A stretch of DNA of 64,000 bases from an uncultured Oscillospiraceae bacterium (GCA_905234855.1 CAJOIU010000003.1:1-64000), one strand, 5' to 3'; shown: positions 25,185 to 34,275, numbered from the stretch's first letter. A program made the numbers and translations. The notes: a model not told the origin generated them from the letters alone.

Positions 25185-26038
25185 GCAACTCCCGTGCCGT
25201 CGAAGGGCGGGGTATAGGCCGCCTCCGCACTGGACAGCTCCTGCGTATAGCCCTCCAGCAGGCCGAGAGCCGCCATATAATCCGCCGCGCGGCGGTATTC
25301 CTCCTCCGTCAGCCGCCGGGCGGGGCCTCCGTATCCGTTGGGGGTATACTGTCCCATGAGGCTCACCAGCACATCACCGGGACGGAAGGTCTCCCCGATC
25401 CAGTCCAGCACGCCGAAGGTGTTGTCCAGCTCCCCCGGCAGCACAAGATGCCGGATCATCACGCCCCGGATCAGCATCCCGTCTCCATCGAGGGTATACG
25501 GCCCGGTCTGCCGGAACATCTCGCGGATCGCCGCCTGCGCAACGCGGGGATAATCCGGCGCGGCGGACAGCCGCCCGGCAAGACGCGCGTCCGAATACTT
25601 CATATCCGGCAGCCAGACCTGCACCTTCCCCTCCAGCGTCCGCAGCGTTTCCACCGACTCATACCCGCCGCAGTTCCAAAGCACCGGCAGCGGCGGCTGC
25701 GGCTCCAGCGCCTCGCGGATCGCGGCGGCAAAATGCGTGCCGGTGACAAGGTTCAGATTATGCACACCCTGCGCCGCAAGCTCCGCGAAGATCTCCCGCA
25801 GGCGGGGTATATCGATCTCCGTGCCGCGCCGCAGGGCGCTGATCTCATAGTTCTGGCAATAAACGCACCGCAGGCTGCACCCGGCGAAAAACACCGCGCC
25901 GCTGCCCCGCTCGCCGCTGATGCACGGCTCCTCCCAGTAATGCGGCGCGGCACGGCTTACAACGGGCGCATCCCCCATGCCGCAGAAGCCTCCGGGCCGC
26001 TCCGCAGCACAGCCCCGGGGACAAATCGAGCATATCAT
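25178..26038 (-). CDS. Radical SAM protein, PflX/pyruvate-formate-lyase-activase-like
   Basis: A 286-residue radical SAM enzyme with a CX3CX2C motif, GCSLRCVYCQN (about residues 53-63), binding the [4Fe-4S] cluster that cleaves SAM. Upstream lies a further Cys group (ICSICPRGC, FCGMG), as in the PflX-type 'putative activase' branch. The substrate is unknown; no glycyl-radical enzyme gene is beside it. ATG 26038 overlaps the stop of the mpg gene in an ATGA and gives MICSIC; a longer frame from 26056 is less likely. Last gene of the AKR-ApbE-Mpg operon. Confidence 0.88.
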   Translation of the reverse strand: MICSICPRGCAAERPGGFCGMGDAPVVSRAAPHYWEEPCISGERGSGAVFFAGCSLRCVYCQNYEISALRRGTEIDIPRLREIFAELAAQGVHNLNLVTGTHFAAAIREALEPQPPLPVLWNCGGYESVETLRTLEGKVQVWLPDMKYSDARLAGRLSAAPDYPRVAQAAIREMFRQTGPYTLDGDGMLIRGVMIRHLVLPGELDNTFGVLDWIGETFRPGDVLVSLMGQYTPNGYGGPARRLTEEEYRRAADYMAALGLLEGYTQELSSAEAAYTPPFDGTGVAK

Positions 26039-26523
26039 ACCGCAAAAAACCTCCATTGCCGCACCTGATCCTCCGGCGAGGCATAGCCGATTCCGATCCG
26101 CCCCGAGCGTCCGATCTCCGGCCGAAAGCCGTCATCCTCCAAATAAAGCGCTTCGCCGAGCCGCGTATCGTTGAGGGAGCCGTCGATGCCGAGGTATTTC
26201 GTCACCCGCCCCGGGCCGGAAACACCTTCCACGCCCCGGATCAGAACTGCCTGCGGATCGTCCGCCGCGCCTGTGACGAGGTTCAGCATCCAATGGACGC
26301 CGTAGCAGAGATAAACATAGACCGTCCCCGCCTCGTGATACAGCACCTCGGCCCGCTTCGTGCGCCCGAAGCGGGCATGGCAGGCGGTATCGCTCTCGCC
26401 GTAATACGCCTCCGTTTCGGTAATGCGGGCGCGCAGCTCCCGTCCGTCGGGAAACCGGCGCACCAGCACCCTCCCGATCAGCGCCTCCGCCGCCTCCGGC
26501 GCATTTTTATCCAAGATACTCAT
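26035..26523 (-). CDS. 3-methyladenine DNA glycosylase (Mpg/AAG type)
   Basis: A 162-residue DNA repair glycosylase of the AAG family that removes alkylated purines such as 3-methyladenine and hypoxanthine. It carries ITETEAYYGESDTACHA, whose Glu activates water, and YVYLCYGVHWMLNLVT, plus the RTKRAEVLY element. It is somewhat shorter than typical (about 190-205 residues). ATG 26523 overlaps the ApbE gene's end by 17 bases; an ATG at 26535 is an alternative. The tight coupling with ApbE and radical SAM genes is an operon arrangement I do not recognise as conserved. Confidence 0.88.
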   Translation of the reverse strand: MSILDKNAPEAAEALIGRVLVRRFPDGRELRARITETEAYYGESDTACHARFGRTKRAEVLYHEAGTVYVYLCYGVHWMLNLVTGAADDPQAVLIRGVEGVSGPGRVTKYLGIDGSLNDTRLGEALYLEDDGFRPEIGRSGRIGIGYASPEDQVRQWRFFAV

Positions 26524-27622
26524 AGGTATACCCATCGCCCGTCTCGGCAAAAACCTCCGCCAGCCCCGGCGTCACGATCACATGGTCGTCCCGGGTGATC
26601 AGCACCAGCTCGAAATCCCCCTGCGCGGCATAGAAATCCAGCGCAGCATCCTTCCCCAGCACAAAAAGTGTGGTGGAAAGAGCGTCCGCCTTCGCGCCGT
26701 CGTCCGTGACAACGGTCACCGACAGAAGATCATTCTGCACGGGATAGCCCGTCACAGGATCGAGGATATGGATATAGGTCACGCCGTCCTGCACGAAATA
26801 CCGCTGATAACCGCCGGAGGTGACCACTGCCGCCTGCCCCACGGACAGGATGCCCACATAGCCGCTGCTGCCGTCCGGCGCCTGCACGGCCACCTGCCAC
26901 GCGGAGCCGTCCGGCTTCGCGTCCCCCAGCGTCTGCACATTCCCGCCAAGGGATAGGATCGCGGAGGAAACGCCCATGTCCGCCATGAGATCCACCACCC
27001 GCTGGGCGGTATACCCCTTTGCCACCGCGCCGAAGGATACCTCCATTCCCGCCGGGATGGAAGCGGCGCAGGCCGCCTCGTCCAGCAGGATGCCCCCCGT
27101 GTTCTTCACGGAAAGCAGAGTGTTTATCTCGCTCTGCGCGGGAACCCGGTAATCCCCGCCGATAAAGCCCCACGCCTTGGACAGGGGATACAACCCCGGG
27201 TCAAGCGCGCCGCCGGAGGCGATGTAATACTGCATAGCAGTTGACATAACATCATAAGCTTCCCGACTGATGACGACCTGTCCTCCCGCGCCCGCATTGA
27301 GCGCATACACGGAGCCGCGCACCGATTCCGGGTCGAGATCGGCCTCCAGCGCATAGATCTCTGCCTCCGCAGCCTCCAGCGCCTCCTCTGCTTCCACACC
27401 ATAGGCCGTTAGAAGCATCACGGTATCCATGGCAAAGACCTGCCGCGTATGCTTCTCCAGCTCCGCAGCCGAAGCCGTTTCCGGCGTGTCCGCCGTTTGT
27501 TCCGTCGCCGTTTCCGGCGCAGCGGCCTCCTGTGTCGGCGTCTCACGTCCGCCGCAAGAGGTTAACATAATCATTGCCAGCGCAAGCGCCGCGAGCTTAC
27601 AGCTCGTTTTTATGCTCTTCAT
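26507..27622 (-). CDS. apbE: FAD:protein FMN transferase, lipoprotein
   Basis: A 371-residue ApbE-family enzyme, which links FMN covalently to Thr/Ser of secreted flavoproteins such as Rnf, Nqr or flavinylated reductases. A signal peptide with lipobox LTSC (Cys about 23) anchors it to the outer face of the membrane. The FAD/Mg-binding signatures are present: GAVAKGYTAQRVVD, LSLGGNVQTLG, HILDPVTGYPV and DALSTTLFVLG. ATG 27622 lies inside the end of the AKR gene (26-base overlap). The target flavoprotein is not in this operon. Confidence 0.93.
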   Translation of the reverse strand: MKSIKTSCKLAALALAMIMLTSCGGRETPTQEAAAPETATEQTADTPETASAAELEKHTRQVFAMDTVMLLTAYGVEAEEALEAAEAEIYALEADLDPESVRGSVYALNAGAGGQVVISREAYDVMSTAMQYYIASGGALDPGLYPLSKAWGFIGGDYRVPAQSEINTLLSVKNTGGILLDEAACAASIPAGMEVSFGAVAKGYTAQRVVDLMADMGVSSAILSLGGNVQTLGDAKPDGSAWQVAVQAPDGSSGYVGILSVGQAAVVTSGGYQRYFVQDGVTYIHILDPVTGYPVQNDLLSVTVVTDDGAKADALSTTLFVLGKDAALDFYAAQGDFELVLITRDDHVIVTPGLAEVFAETGDGYTYEYLG

Positions 27623-28616
27623 AGAACTGCCGGTAATCCTTCAGCATGTATTTGAGTATGTTCGGCGTATCGAGCTTATACGGGCAACGGGAGCGGCAGC
27701 GACCGCATTCGATGCAGGATTCGATGCGGTTCATTTTCTCCTGCCATTCCGGCGTGAAATACGGCCGCCACGGACTGCGGCGGATGAGCATATCCATCCG
27801 GGCGCAGTTGCGGATCTCGATCCCCTGCGGGCAGGGCATGCAATAGCCGCAGCTCCGGCAGAACTGCCCGGAGAGCTGGGCGCGGTCTGCCTCGATGATC
27901 GCCCGCAGCTCATCGTCCATCGTCGGCTCTTCCGCCGCGAGCGCCAGCCATTCCTCCAGCTCCGCCATGGTCTGGATGCCGTAGATGGGTACGACGCCCT
28001 CCTGCTCCGCCATGAACGCATACACCGCCCGGGCATTGGAGAGAAGACCGCCCGCCAGCGCCTTCATGGCGATATAGCCGATGTTTTTCTCCCGGCAGAG
28101 CCGCACCAGCCGATGCTCCTCCTCGTTCGAAAGGTAGCTGAACGGGTACTGCAGCGTTTCAAAGCGCTCCGATTCCGCCAGTTCGAAGGCAAAGCGCAGG
28201 CTGTGCGCCGTGACGCCGATATGGCGGATATATCCCTTCTCCTTGGCTTCCAGCGCCGCCTCATAGGCCTCGTTCACATCGTCCCAGCTTGATACCAAAT
28301 GGAACTGGAACAGGTCGATGTAGTCCGTTTTCATCCGCTCCAGCGAGAGCGCGATATGCTTTTTCACCGTCTCCCGGTCGCGCGCCTGACTTTTCGTGGA
28401 GATCACGATATCCTTGCGCACATCCGACAGAGCCAGTCCGATCTTCTCCTCCGAGTCGGTATAGGCGTTCGCGGTGTCAAAGTAGCGGATCCCGCCCTCA
28501 TATGCTCGGCGCAGGATCGCCGTGGCTTCGTCCTTCGAGCAGCGCTGGATCGGCAGCGCGCCAAAGGCGGGCTTCGTGACCGTCAGCCCGGTTTTGCCAA
28601 GCATCATGGTTTTCAT
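27597..28616 (-). CDS. Aldo/keto reductase with C-terminal ferredoxin-like clusters
   Basis: A 339-residue aldo-keto reductase fold followed by an Fe-S tail, a type widespread in anaerobes. The AKR part has FDTANAYTDSEEK (catalytic Asp/Tyr region), TKSQAR (Lys) and LFQFHLVSSWDD (His). The tail carries CRSCGYCMPCPQGI (about 270-285) and CIECGRCRSRCPYKL (about 306-320), spacing suited to two [4Fe-4S] clusters. It probably reduces an aldehyde or ketone with electrons from ferredoxin or NAD(P)H. ATG 28616 follows GAGGTGAT. First gene of the four-gene operon to 25178. Confidence 0.9.
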   Translation of the reverse strand: MKTMMLGKTGLTVTKPAFGALPIQRCSKDEATAILRRAYEGGIRYFDTANAYTDSEEKIGLALSDVRKDIVISTKSQARDRETVKKHIALSLERMKTDYIDLFQFHLVSSWDDVNEAYEAALEAKEKGYIRHIGVTAHSLRFAFELAESERFETLQYPFSYLSNEEEHRLVRLCREKNIGYIAMKALAGGLLSNARAVYAFMAEQEGVVPIYGIQTMAELEEWLALAAEEPTMDDELRAIIEADRAQLSGQFCRSCGYCMPCPQGIEIRNCARMDMLIRRSPWRPYFTPEWQEKMNRIESCIECGRCRSRCPYKLDTPNILKYMLKDYRQFYEEHKNEL

Positions 28617-28653
28617 CGGCTATCACCTCATCATGCATTTTGATTCTCAAAAA

Positions 28654-28682
28654 AGTATATCACAAAGCTCTTGATATTCCAA
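28654..28682 (-). promoter_or_regulatory. Promoter of the AKR operon
   Basis: On the minus strand: TTGGAA (28677-28682), 17 bases, TATACT (28654-28659). Its -35 box abuts the -35 box of the tRNA promoter head to head. Confidence 0.7.
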
Positions 28683-28699
28683 GCGGGGTGCGGTATAAT
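28671..28699 (+). promoter_or_regulatory. tRNA-Arg promoter
   Basis: TTGATA (28671-28676), 17 bases, TATAAT (28694-28699). The start point is about 12 bases before the mature tRNA 5' end. Confidence 0.85.
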
Positions 28700-28717
28700 A
28701 CATAAGCTATTTGATAA

Positions 28718-28794
<77 letters not shown>

Positions 28795-28833
28795 AGCTCC
28801 CCGGTATCCCGCCGATGCCGGGGAGCTTTCTTT
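28795..28833 (+). terminator. Terminator of tRNA-Arg
   Basis: AGCTCCCCGG (28795-28804) pairs perfectly with CCGGGGAGCT (28818-28827), followed by TTCTTTAT, directly after the encoded CCA. Confidence 0.85.
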
Positions 28834-28875
28834 ATCCTTCTCCATCCTACGAAAACAGAAAAAGGGGATACCGAA

Positions 28876-29760
28876 ATGTCCGATTACACCATTGCCACCT
28901 CCAGCACCTCCGACCTCACGAGGACTTACCTCGATGCCCATAACATCCCTTTCATCCCCTATACCTATACCATCGGACGCGACCTCTTTGAGGACGACTG
29001 CCGGGAGGAAAGCCGAGAAGCCGTATACGCGGGCATGCGCAAGGGTGACCTTCTGAAGACCTCGATGATCAACGAATTTGTTTATGAGGACTTTTTCCGC
29101 AGCCTGCTGGACACCGGCAAAGACGTGATCTTTCTCGATATGTCGCAGAAGATGTCCGTCTCCTTCGAAAACGCCAACCGCGCCGCGGCGACGGTGCGGG
29201 AGGATTATCCCGATCGGAAGCTGTATATCATGGACACCCTGTGCATCTCCGGCGGTCTCGGCCTGCTGGTGCAGTGCATGGTCGAGCGCATGGAGGCCGG
29301 TATGAGCTTCGACGACGTGATCGCTTGGGGCGAGGAAAACAAGCTTAGGATCGCCCACCGTTTCACAGTGGACGACCTCAACTACCTCAAAGCGGGCGGC
29401 CGCGTTTCAAACGCCTCGGCGCTCGTCGGCTCCATTCTCTCCATCAAGCCCGTGCTGTATGTGCCGGATCGCGGCACGCTGGACGTAGCGAAGAAGGTAC
29501 GCGGCCGCAAGGCTGCGCTGAACGCCATCCGGGACGGCGTGCTGCACGATCTTTCTGAGATCGACTGCACCGGCGCGGAGATCCATATCCTGCAGGCTGA
29601 CTGCCGCGGCGACGCGGAATGGGTGCGCGACGCCATCCGCGAGGCGTATCCGCAGGTGGGCGAAATCACCATCACCTCCCTCGGCGTCGTCATCGGCGCC
29701 CATTGCGGTCCCGGCCTCTTGACGGTCTTCTATTTCTGCAACGGCCGCCGCCCGGAGTAA
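28876..29760 (+). CDS. DegV family fatty-acid-binding protein
   Basis: A 294-residue DegV/FakB-type protein, which binds a fatty acid and can present it to the kinase FakA for phospholipid synthesis. It opens with YTIATSSTSDLTRTYLD, the family start; the central part has SMINEF in place of the usual TSQPS; and it has LGVVIGAHCGPG near the C-terminus, the lipid-pocket signature. ATG 28876 follows AAAGGGG. No fakA-like gene is in the window. Flanked by terminators on both sides. Confidence 0.92.
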   Translation: MSDYTIATSSTSDLTRTYLDAHNIPFIPYTYTIGRDLFEDDCREESREAVYAGMRKGDLLKTSMINEFVYEDFFRSLLDTGKDVIFLDMSQKMSVSFENANRAAATVREDYPDRKLYIMDTLCISGGLGLLVQCMVERMEAGMSFDDVIAWGEENKLRIAHRFTVDDLNYLKAGGRVSNASALVGSILSIKPVLYVPDRGTLDVAKKVRGRKAALNAIRDGVLHDLSEIDCTGAEIHILQADCRGDAEWVRDAIREAYPQVGEITITSLGVVIGAHCGPGLLTVFYFCNGRRPE

Positions 29761-29777
29761 ATCATCGAAAACCGCAC

Positions 29778-29816
29778 GCCCCTGCGTCCTTTTGGATCGG
29801 ACGCAGGGGCATTTTC
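29778..29816 (+). terminator. Terminator between DegV and LysR genes
   Basis: GCCCCTGCGTCC (29778-29789) pairs perfectly with GGACGCAGGGGC (29799-29810), followed by ATTTTCC; serves the convergent LysR gene weakly too. Confidence 0.8.
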
Positions 29817-29845
29817 CTATGCATACGGATGCCGCACGGCAGCGG

Positions 29846-30724
29846 TCACGCATCCGCTTTCAGGCATTCCACCAGCTTTCGGATGCTTGGGTTCGTATTC
29901 CGTTCAAGCCAGACCGCCACGAGATCCGGCGTATCGCTGTCCTCGATGGGGATGACGCGGATATTCTGATCACTCTCCAGTCGTGTATTTCGATCCAGCA
30001 CGGCGATCCCCACGCCGGTCTCCACATAAAACAAAAGGCTGTCGAGAGAATCCGCCGTCCGCACGATATTCGGCTCAAAGCCCCGCGCACGGCAGGAGCG
30101 GAGAAGCTGCTCATATCCGCCGTAGCTCTCCTTGGGCGAGATGACGACATAGGGCGCTTTGGAAAAATCCTCCAGCTCCACCAGAGGACTCATGCGGCTG
30201 ACAAAGATCGCCGGCTCCTGCATCCGCTTGACGCTTTCGATGCGAAGTCCTTCCCGAGGGCGGATATCGAAGGAAAAGGTGAGGATAAGATCAAAGCGCA
30301 GCGAATCCAGCGCCCGCTGCAGCTCCGAAAAGCCCGCCTGCTCCAGCCAGATTCCGATCTCCGGGTACATCCTGTTGAAACGCTGAAAGCTCAGGATGAC
30401 ATCCTTCCGCAGCTTCTGCCCGGCAAGCACGCCGACGGTGAGCTCTCCGATATCGCTGCGGCCGATGGCGCGTGTCGTTTCCAGCATGCGCTCGAACTGA
30501 GCGGGCATATCCTTCGTCTGCTCATAGAGATACTCCCCCGCCTTCGTTAACCGTATGGCATGGTTATCCCGGAAAAAAAGCTGCACGCCCAGCTCCCGTT
30601 CCATGGAGGAAATCTGCTTCGAGATATTCGGCTGCGAGGTATACAGGCGCTGCGCCGTCTCCGTAAAGCTGCCGCAGGACGCGGCGGTGACGAAATAGCG
30701 GAGCTTTGTCAGATCCATAGACAT
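29846..30724 (-). CDS. LysR-family transcriptional regulator
   Basis: A 292-residue LysR regulator: winged helix-turn-helix in residues 1-60 (FVTAASCGSFTETAQRL, SQPNISKQISSMERELG) and a C-terminal effector-binding domain (about 92-290). It is divergent from the MFS gene at 30864, the usual place for a LysR regulator that controls its neighbour. The likely targets are therefore the MFS transporter, flavoprotein, alcohol dehydrogenase and OYE-type reductase downstream; the inducer is probably their substrate. The promoter at 30741-30770 is divergent from the MFS promoter. Confidence 0.9.
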   Translation of the reverse strand: MSMDLTKLRYFVTAASCGSFTETAQRLYTSQPNISKQISSMERELGVQLFFRDNHAIRLTKAGEYLYEQTKDMPAQFERMLETTRAIGRSDIGELTVGVLAGQKLRKDVILSFQRFNRMYPEIGIWLEQAGFSELQRALDSLRFDLILTFSFDIRPREGLRIESVKRMQEPAIFVSRMSPLVELEDFSKAPYVVISPKESYGGYEQLLRSCRARGFEPNIVRTADSLDSLLFYVETGVGIAVLDRNTRLESDQNIRVIPIEDSDTPDLVAVWLERNTNPSIRKLVECLKADA

Positions 30725-30740
30725 TCCCCCTTCCGCCGTT

Positions 30741-30770
30741 ATTCTACCATATAACCAAACGGAATGGCAA
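30741..30770 (-). promoter_or_regulatory. LysR gene promoter
   Basis: On the minus strand: TTGCCA (30765-30770), 18 bases, TAGAAT (30741-30746), 17 bases before the divergent promoter's -35 box. Confidence 0.6.
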
Positions 30771-30787
30771 CCCCACCAAAGAGATAT

Positions 30788-30816
30788 TTGCTAATTGTTT
30801 CACATTTCCCTATAAT
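30788..30816 (+). promoter_or_regulatory. Promoter of the MFS/flavoenzyme cluster
   Basis: TTGCTA (30788-30793), 17 bases, TATAAT (30811-30816). Downstream, TTTGT-TAA-ACAAA (30830-30842) is a perfect inverted repeat that could be an operator; LysR boxes cannot be named with confidence. Confidence 0.75.
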
Positions 30817-30863
30817 CAAAAGCAGAGAGTTTGTTAAACAAATATTTTTTAGGAGGCTCCGCC

Positions 30864-32183
30864 ATGAAACAATCCACCGCAAAAGGCTTCGGCGCCAAGG
30901 GATGGGTCATACTGATCCTTACGTTCTTCAGCATTCTGATGAACTCCATGATCATCTATGACTCCCTGAACGTCACGCTGCTGCCCGATACCGGCCTCGG
31001 CTGGCCGGCGCGGCTCGGGCTGCAAAACCCCAGCATTCTGTACATATTCTCCACCATCGCCGCATGGATCAGCGTGCCAGGCGCCATCGTTTTCGGCTGG
31101 CTGTGCGGCAAGAAGAGCTGCAAATTCGCATGGGGACTGGCGCTGGTTCTCAACGCCGTTGTCTGCTTCCTCTGGACCTTCGCCGCGGCAAGCCCGGTGT
31201 ATCTTCTGATGCTCTGCCTTGCGAACATCTGCGGCATGGGCTTCAACTACATCGCCAGCCTGAACGTGGTTTCCAACTGGTATCCCACGAAGAAGGGTCT
31301 GGCCATGGGCGTTGTCACCATCGGCTTCCCCCTCTCCGCTACCATCGCGACGCCGCTCTGCTCCGGCCTTCTTTTCGGCATCGGCCTCAACGGCATCTAC
31401 TATATGTTTTCCATCATCTGCCTCGTTCTCGGCATCCTTGTCTTTGTCCTCGTGAAGGATTATCCCGAGCAGGCGGGCGCCTATCCCGATAACGACAAGA
31501 GCTTCGACCGCGCTCTGTCCGACAAGCTGCTGGCCGAGGGCATCGAGTATCAGAAGACCTCTGTTTGGCAGCCCAAAAAGTTCCTCCGCACCGGCAATGT
31601 ATGGAAGATCATCTTCCCGCTGGGCGTTATGGAGCTTTTCTCCCTCGGCGTTATGTCGAACTTCGTCCCCCGTATGGCACAGATCGGCTTCGACACCGCC
31701 GCCTGCACTCCCATGCTGGCCTGCGCCGGTCTCGTGGCCTGCGTCGGCAGCTATCTCTGCGGCGTGATGGATCAGAAGCTCGGCACCAAAAAGGCGATCA
31801 TCATCACATTCCTTTTCGGCATCGTTTCTCTGACACTGAACGTCATCGGCGGCTTTGTCACCACGAGCCGCGTGGGTGATCTCGGCTATATCCTCATCTT
31901 TATCGGTCAGCCGTTCATGGGCATCATGCTGGGCGGCGCGGCCAACTACCTCGTTTCCCTCATCTCCACCATCTGGGGCCGCTACGACTTCGATAACGGC
32001 TACCGGGTCATGAAGCCCGCCGTCGCCATCATCGGCGCTCTCGGCATCACCATCTGCGGCGCTCTCGGCAACGCCCCCGGCGTCGGCTATGCCTATGCGT
32101 ATATCCTGATCTGCGCGCTGTGCGTCATCGCGGTCATCACCGCAGCCCGTATCGACGATACCTACGTCGGTAAAAAAGACTGA
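30864..32183 (+). CDS. MFS transporter of the LysR cluster
   Basis: A 439-residue major facilitator with 12 membrane segments. Near the N-terminus it reads GWVILILTFFSILMNSMII, and a large central loop follows near residue 200 (DNDKSFDRALSDK). It resembles uptake systems for carboxylates or aromatic acids in gut Firmicutes. ATG 30864 follows AGGAGG at 6 bases, with a strong promoter upstream. As the first gene after the LysR regulator it probably imports the substrate handled by the flavoenzymes that follow; that is inference from position. Confidence 0.88.
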   Translation: MKQSTAKGFGAKGWVILILTFFSILMNSMIIYDSLNVTLLPDTGLGWPARLGLQNPSILYIFSTIAAWISVPGAIVFGWLCGKKSCKFAWGLALVLNAVVCFLWTFAAASPVYLLMLCLANICGMGFNYIASLNVVSNWYPTKKGLAMGVVTIGFPLSATIATPLCSGLLFGIGLNGIYYMFSIICLVLGILVFVLVKDYPEQAGAYPDNDKSFDRALSDKLLAEGIEYQKTSVWQPKKFLRTGNVWKIIFPLGVMELFSLGVMSNFVPRMAQIGFDTAACTPMLACAGLVACVGSYLCGVMDQKLGTKKAIIITFLFGIVSLTLNVIGGFVTTSRVGDLGYILIFIGQPFMGIMLGGAANYLVSLISTIWGRYDFDNGYRVMKPAVAIIGALGITICGALGNAPGVGYAYAYILICALCVIAVITAARIDDTYVGKKD

Positions 32184-32207
32184 TTCTGAAAAAAGGAGAA
32201 TAGCGCT

Positions 32208-33149
32208 ATGAAGATCGTAGGCGTATCCTTCGGAACAAAAAACGGAAATAACGACACCATGTGCCGCGTGGCGCTGGAGGCAGCCCAGAAAGCGGGCGCC
32301 GAGGTGGAATTCATCCATCTGATGGACTGGCACATCGAGCAATGCACCGGCTGCGTTGCCTGCTCCCGCGGCCTTGTCATGGGCAAGGGCAACATCTGCA
32401 CCCGCAAGGACGATTTCGATGCCTTCCGCAGCATCCTGCTGGACGCTGACGGCGTTCTCTTCGTCAGCCCCATCTTTGAGTCCGGCGCGTCCGGCCTTCT
32501 CCACGCGGTATGCGACCGCTTCGGCCCCCGAATGGATCGCGGCATGAACATCATCGGCGATCAGATCAGCAAGGAAATGGGCGGCTCCGGCGTCGATCCC
32601 CGCCTGCTGAAGGATAAGGTCATCTCTTTCGTCGGCATCGGCGGCTCCGACTGGGCCTGCCGCGTCCAAACCGATCACGCCATGTGCGCCATGAGCCCCG
32701 CATGGAAGATCATCGACAACGACTTCTTCTCTTGGTCGAAGGACGTCATCATGCACGACGACAAGATCGAGCGCATGCAGGAAATCGGCCGCAACCTCGC
32801 GGAGGCCGCCGCCGATATCGAAAAGGCGCACTACATGGGTCAGCCCGGCGTATGCCCTCATTGCCAATGCTCCAACTTCTGGCTGGTGCCCGGCACCACA
32901 AAGGCCGTCTGTGAGCTGTGCGGTCTCGAAGGCGAGATCCTTGTGGAGGACGGCGCGTGGAAGTTCGTATTCCCCGCGGAGGACGAACACAAGGCTCACG
33001 ACACCATCTCCGGCAAGTTCCTGCACGCGGACGATATTAAGGAAAACGAAGGCCGCCTCATGAACCTCAACAAGGATCCCGAGTTCAAGGCCCGCAAGAA
33101 ATACTACACCGATCTGTTCCAGCCCACTCCTCCCCCCGCAAAGGCGTAA
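32208..33149 (+). CDS. NADPH-dependent FMN reductase/flavodoxin-like protein with zinc ribbon
   Basis: A 313-residue protein with an N-terminal flavodoxin/NADPH-dependent FMN reductase fold (MKIVGVSFGTKNGNNDTM, residues 1-18) containing CTGCVACSRG (about 46-55), with GKGNICT a few residues later, the Cys spacing seen in iron-sulfur flavoproteins. The C-terminus has a separate zinc-ribbon-like element, CPHCQCSNFW and CELCG (about 222-246). It probably carries electrons for a reductive step; substrate unknown. ATG 32208 is 24 bases after the MFS stop, preceded by AAAAGGAGAATAG. Confidence 0.75.
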   Translation: MKIVGVSFGTKNGNNDTMCRVALEAAQKAGAEVEFIHLMDWHIEQCTGCVACSRGLVMGKGNICTRKDDFDAFRSILLDADGVLFVSPIFESGASGLLHAVCDRFGPRMDRGMNIIGDQISKEMGGSGVDPRLLKDKVISFVGIGGSDWACRVQTDHAMCAMSPAWKIIDNDFFSWSKDVIMHDDKIERMQEIGRNLAEAAADIEKAHYMGQPGVCPHCQCSNFWLVPGTTKAVCELCGLEGEILVEDGAWKFVFPAEDEHKAHDTISGKFLHADDIKENEGRLMNLNKDPEFKARKKYYTDLFQPTPPPAKA

Positions 33150-33175
33150 GCCCACCTTGAAAGGAGATTGTTGAA

Positions 33176-34228
33176 ATGAAAGCATTGGCACTCTATGGCA
33201 AAGGCGATATCCGCATGGAGGAGCGGCCCGTTCCCCATCCCGGCCCCAATCAGCTCGTTGTTAAAATCAACTATGTCGGCATTTGCGGCACGGACGTGGA
33301 ATTTTACGGCGGACACTATCCCCCCTTCATCCAGCTTCCCATGGTTCTCGGCCACGAAAACTCCGGCACCGTGGTGGAGGTTGGCGAGGGCGTGACCGAT
33401 TTCAAGGTCGGCGACCGCATTCTCTGCGGCCCCCCGTCCGCCTGCGAAGAGGGCTGCCCCCTCTGCAAAGAAAACCGCACGAACATCTGCATCAACGGCT
33501 TCCCCAACACCGCCGGCATCGGCGGCCCGGACGGCGGCTACTGCGAATACTTCCTCATCCGTGACGTAGCGCACACCATGCTCATCAAGGTGCCGGAGGG
33601 CGTGGATCTCAAGGACGCGGTGCTGTTCGATGTCGTGTGCGTGGCGCTCCACGGCATCCGCCAGTCCAAGTTCCAGATCGGCGATGACGTGGTGGTTTCC
33701 GGCACGGGTTCCGTGGGTCTTTCGGCCATTCAGTTCCTGAAGGCCGGCGGCGCCCGGCGCATCATCGCCCTAGGCACCTCTGACGAGAAGGAGCCTCTCA
33801 TCCGGGAATACGGCGCGGATTACTTCATCAACTCCAAGACCTGCCCCGATGTGGCAGCCGAGGTCATGCGCATCCTCGATTCCCCCGTCGGCGCGCCCAT
33901 CGTCTTTGAATGCGCGGGCAACCCCGCCAGCTTCAACACCTGCATCTCCTGCGTGCGCCCCGGCGGACAGATCATGGTCATCGGCACCATCAACCAGCCC
34001 TTCCCCATCACCCCCGGCCAGTTCTCCATCCATGAGCCGGAGTTCAAGTTCACCTTCGTGTACACGCGGGAAGAGGTCGAGATGTATCTCGATATGCTCG
34101 GCCGCGGCAAGGTAAAGTTCCCCGGCATGGTCACCGGCATCGTGAGCTTGGAGGACGCTGTACCCAAATACATCGCCGCGCCCAGCCGCCGGGGTCATCT
34201 GAAGGTTCTCATCGATCCCAGCCTGTAA
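33176..34228 (+). CDS. Zinc-dependent alcohol dehydrogenase (MDR family)
   Basis: A 350-residue medium-chain dehydrogenase/reductase of the threonine/sorbitol dehydrogenase-like branch. The catalytic zinc site is NYVGICGTDVEFYGG with GHENSG (about 35-67), the structural zinc loop has four Cys (CEEGCPLCKENRTNIC near 92-107), and the Rossmann NAD-binding motif is VVSGTGSVGLSAIQFL (about 176-191). It interconverts an alcohol and a carbonyl compound with NAD(P). In this cluster it presumably acts on an intermediate of the OYE-type reductase. A ribosome binding site GAAAGGAGATTG precedes ATG 33176. Confidence 0.9.
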   Translation: MKALALYGKGDIRMEERPVPHPGPNQLVVKINYVGICGTDVEFYGGHYPPFIQLPMVLGHENSGTVVEVGEGVTDFKVGDRILCGPPSACEEGCPLCKENRTNICINGFPNTAGIGGPDGGYCEYFLIRDVAHTMLIKVPEGVDLKDAVLFDVVCVALHGIRQSKFQIGDDVVVSGTGSVGLSAIQFLKAGGARRIIALGTSDEKEPLIREYGADYFINSKTCPDVAAEVMRILDSPVGAPIVFECAGNPASFNTCISCVRPGGQIMVIGTINQPFPITPGQFSIHEPEFKFTFVYTREEVEMYLDMLGRGKVKFPGMVTGIVSLEDAVPKYIAAPSRRGHLKVLIDPSL

Positions 34229-34275
34229 ATCTTAATGTACAGTTAATCATTCTGTGGTATTATCATAACAAATCG

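Noticed and set aside
30849-33191. 780-residue minus-strand ORF opposite the MFS and flavoprotein genes
   Set aside because: Antisense shadow spanning two genuine genes and their gap.
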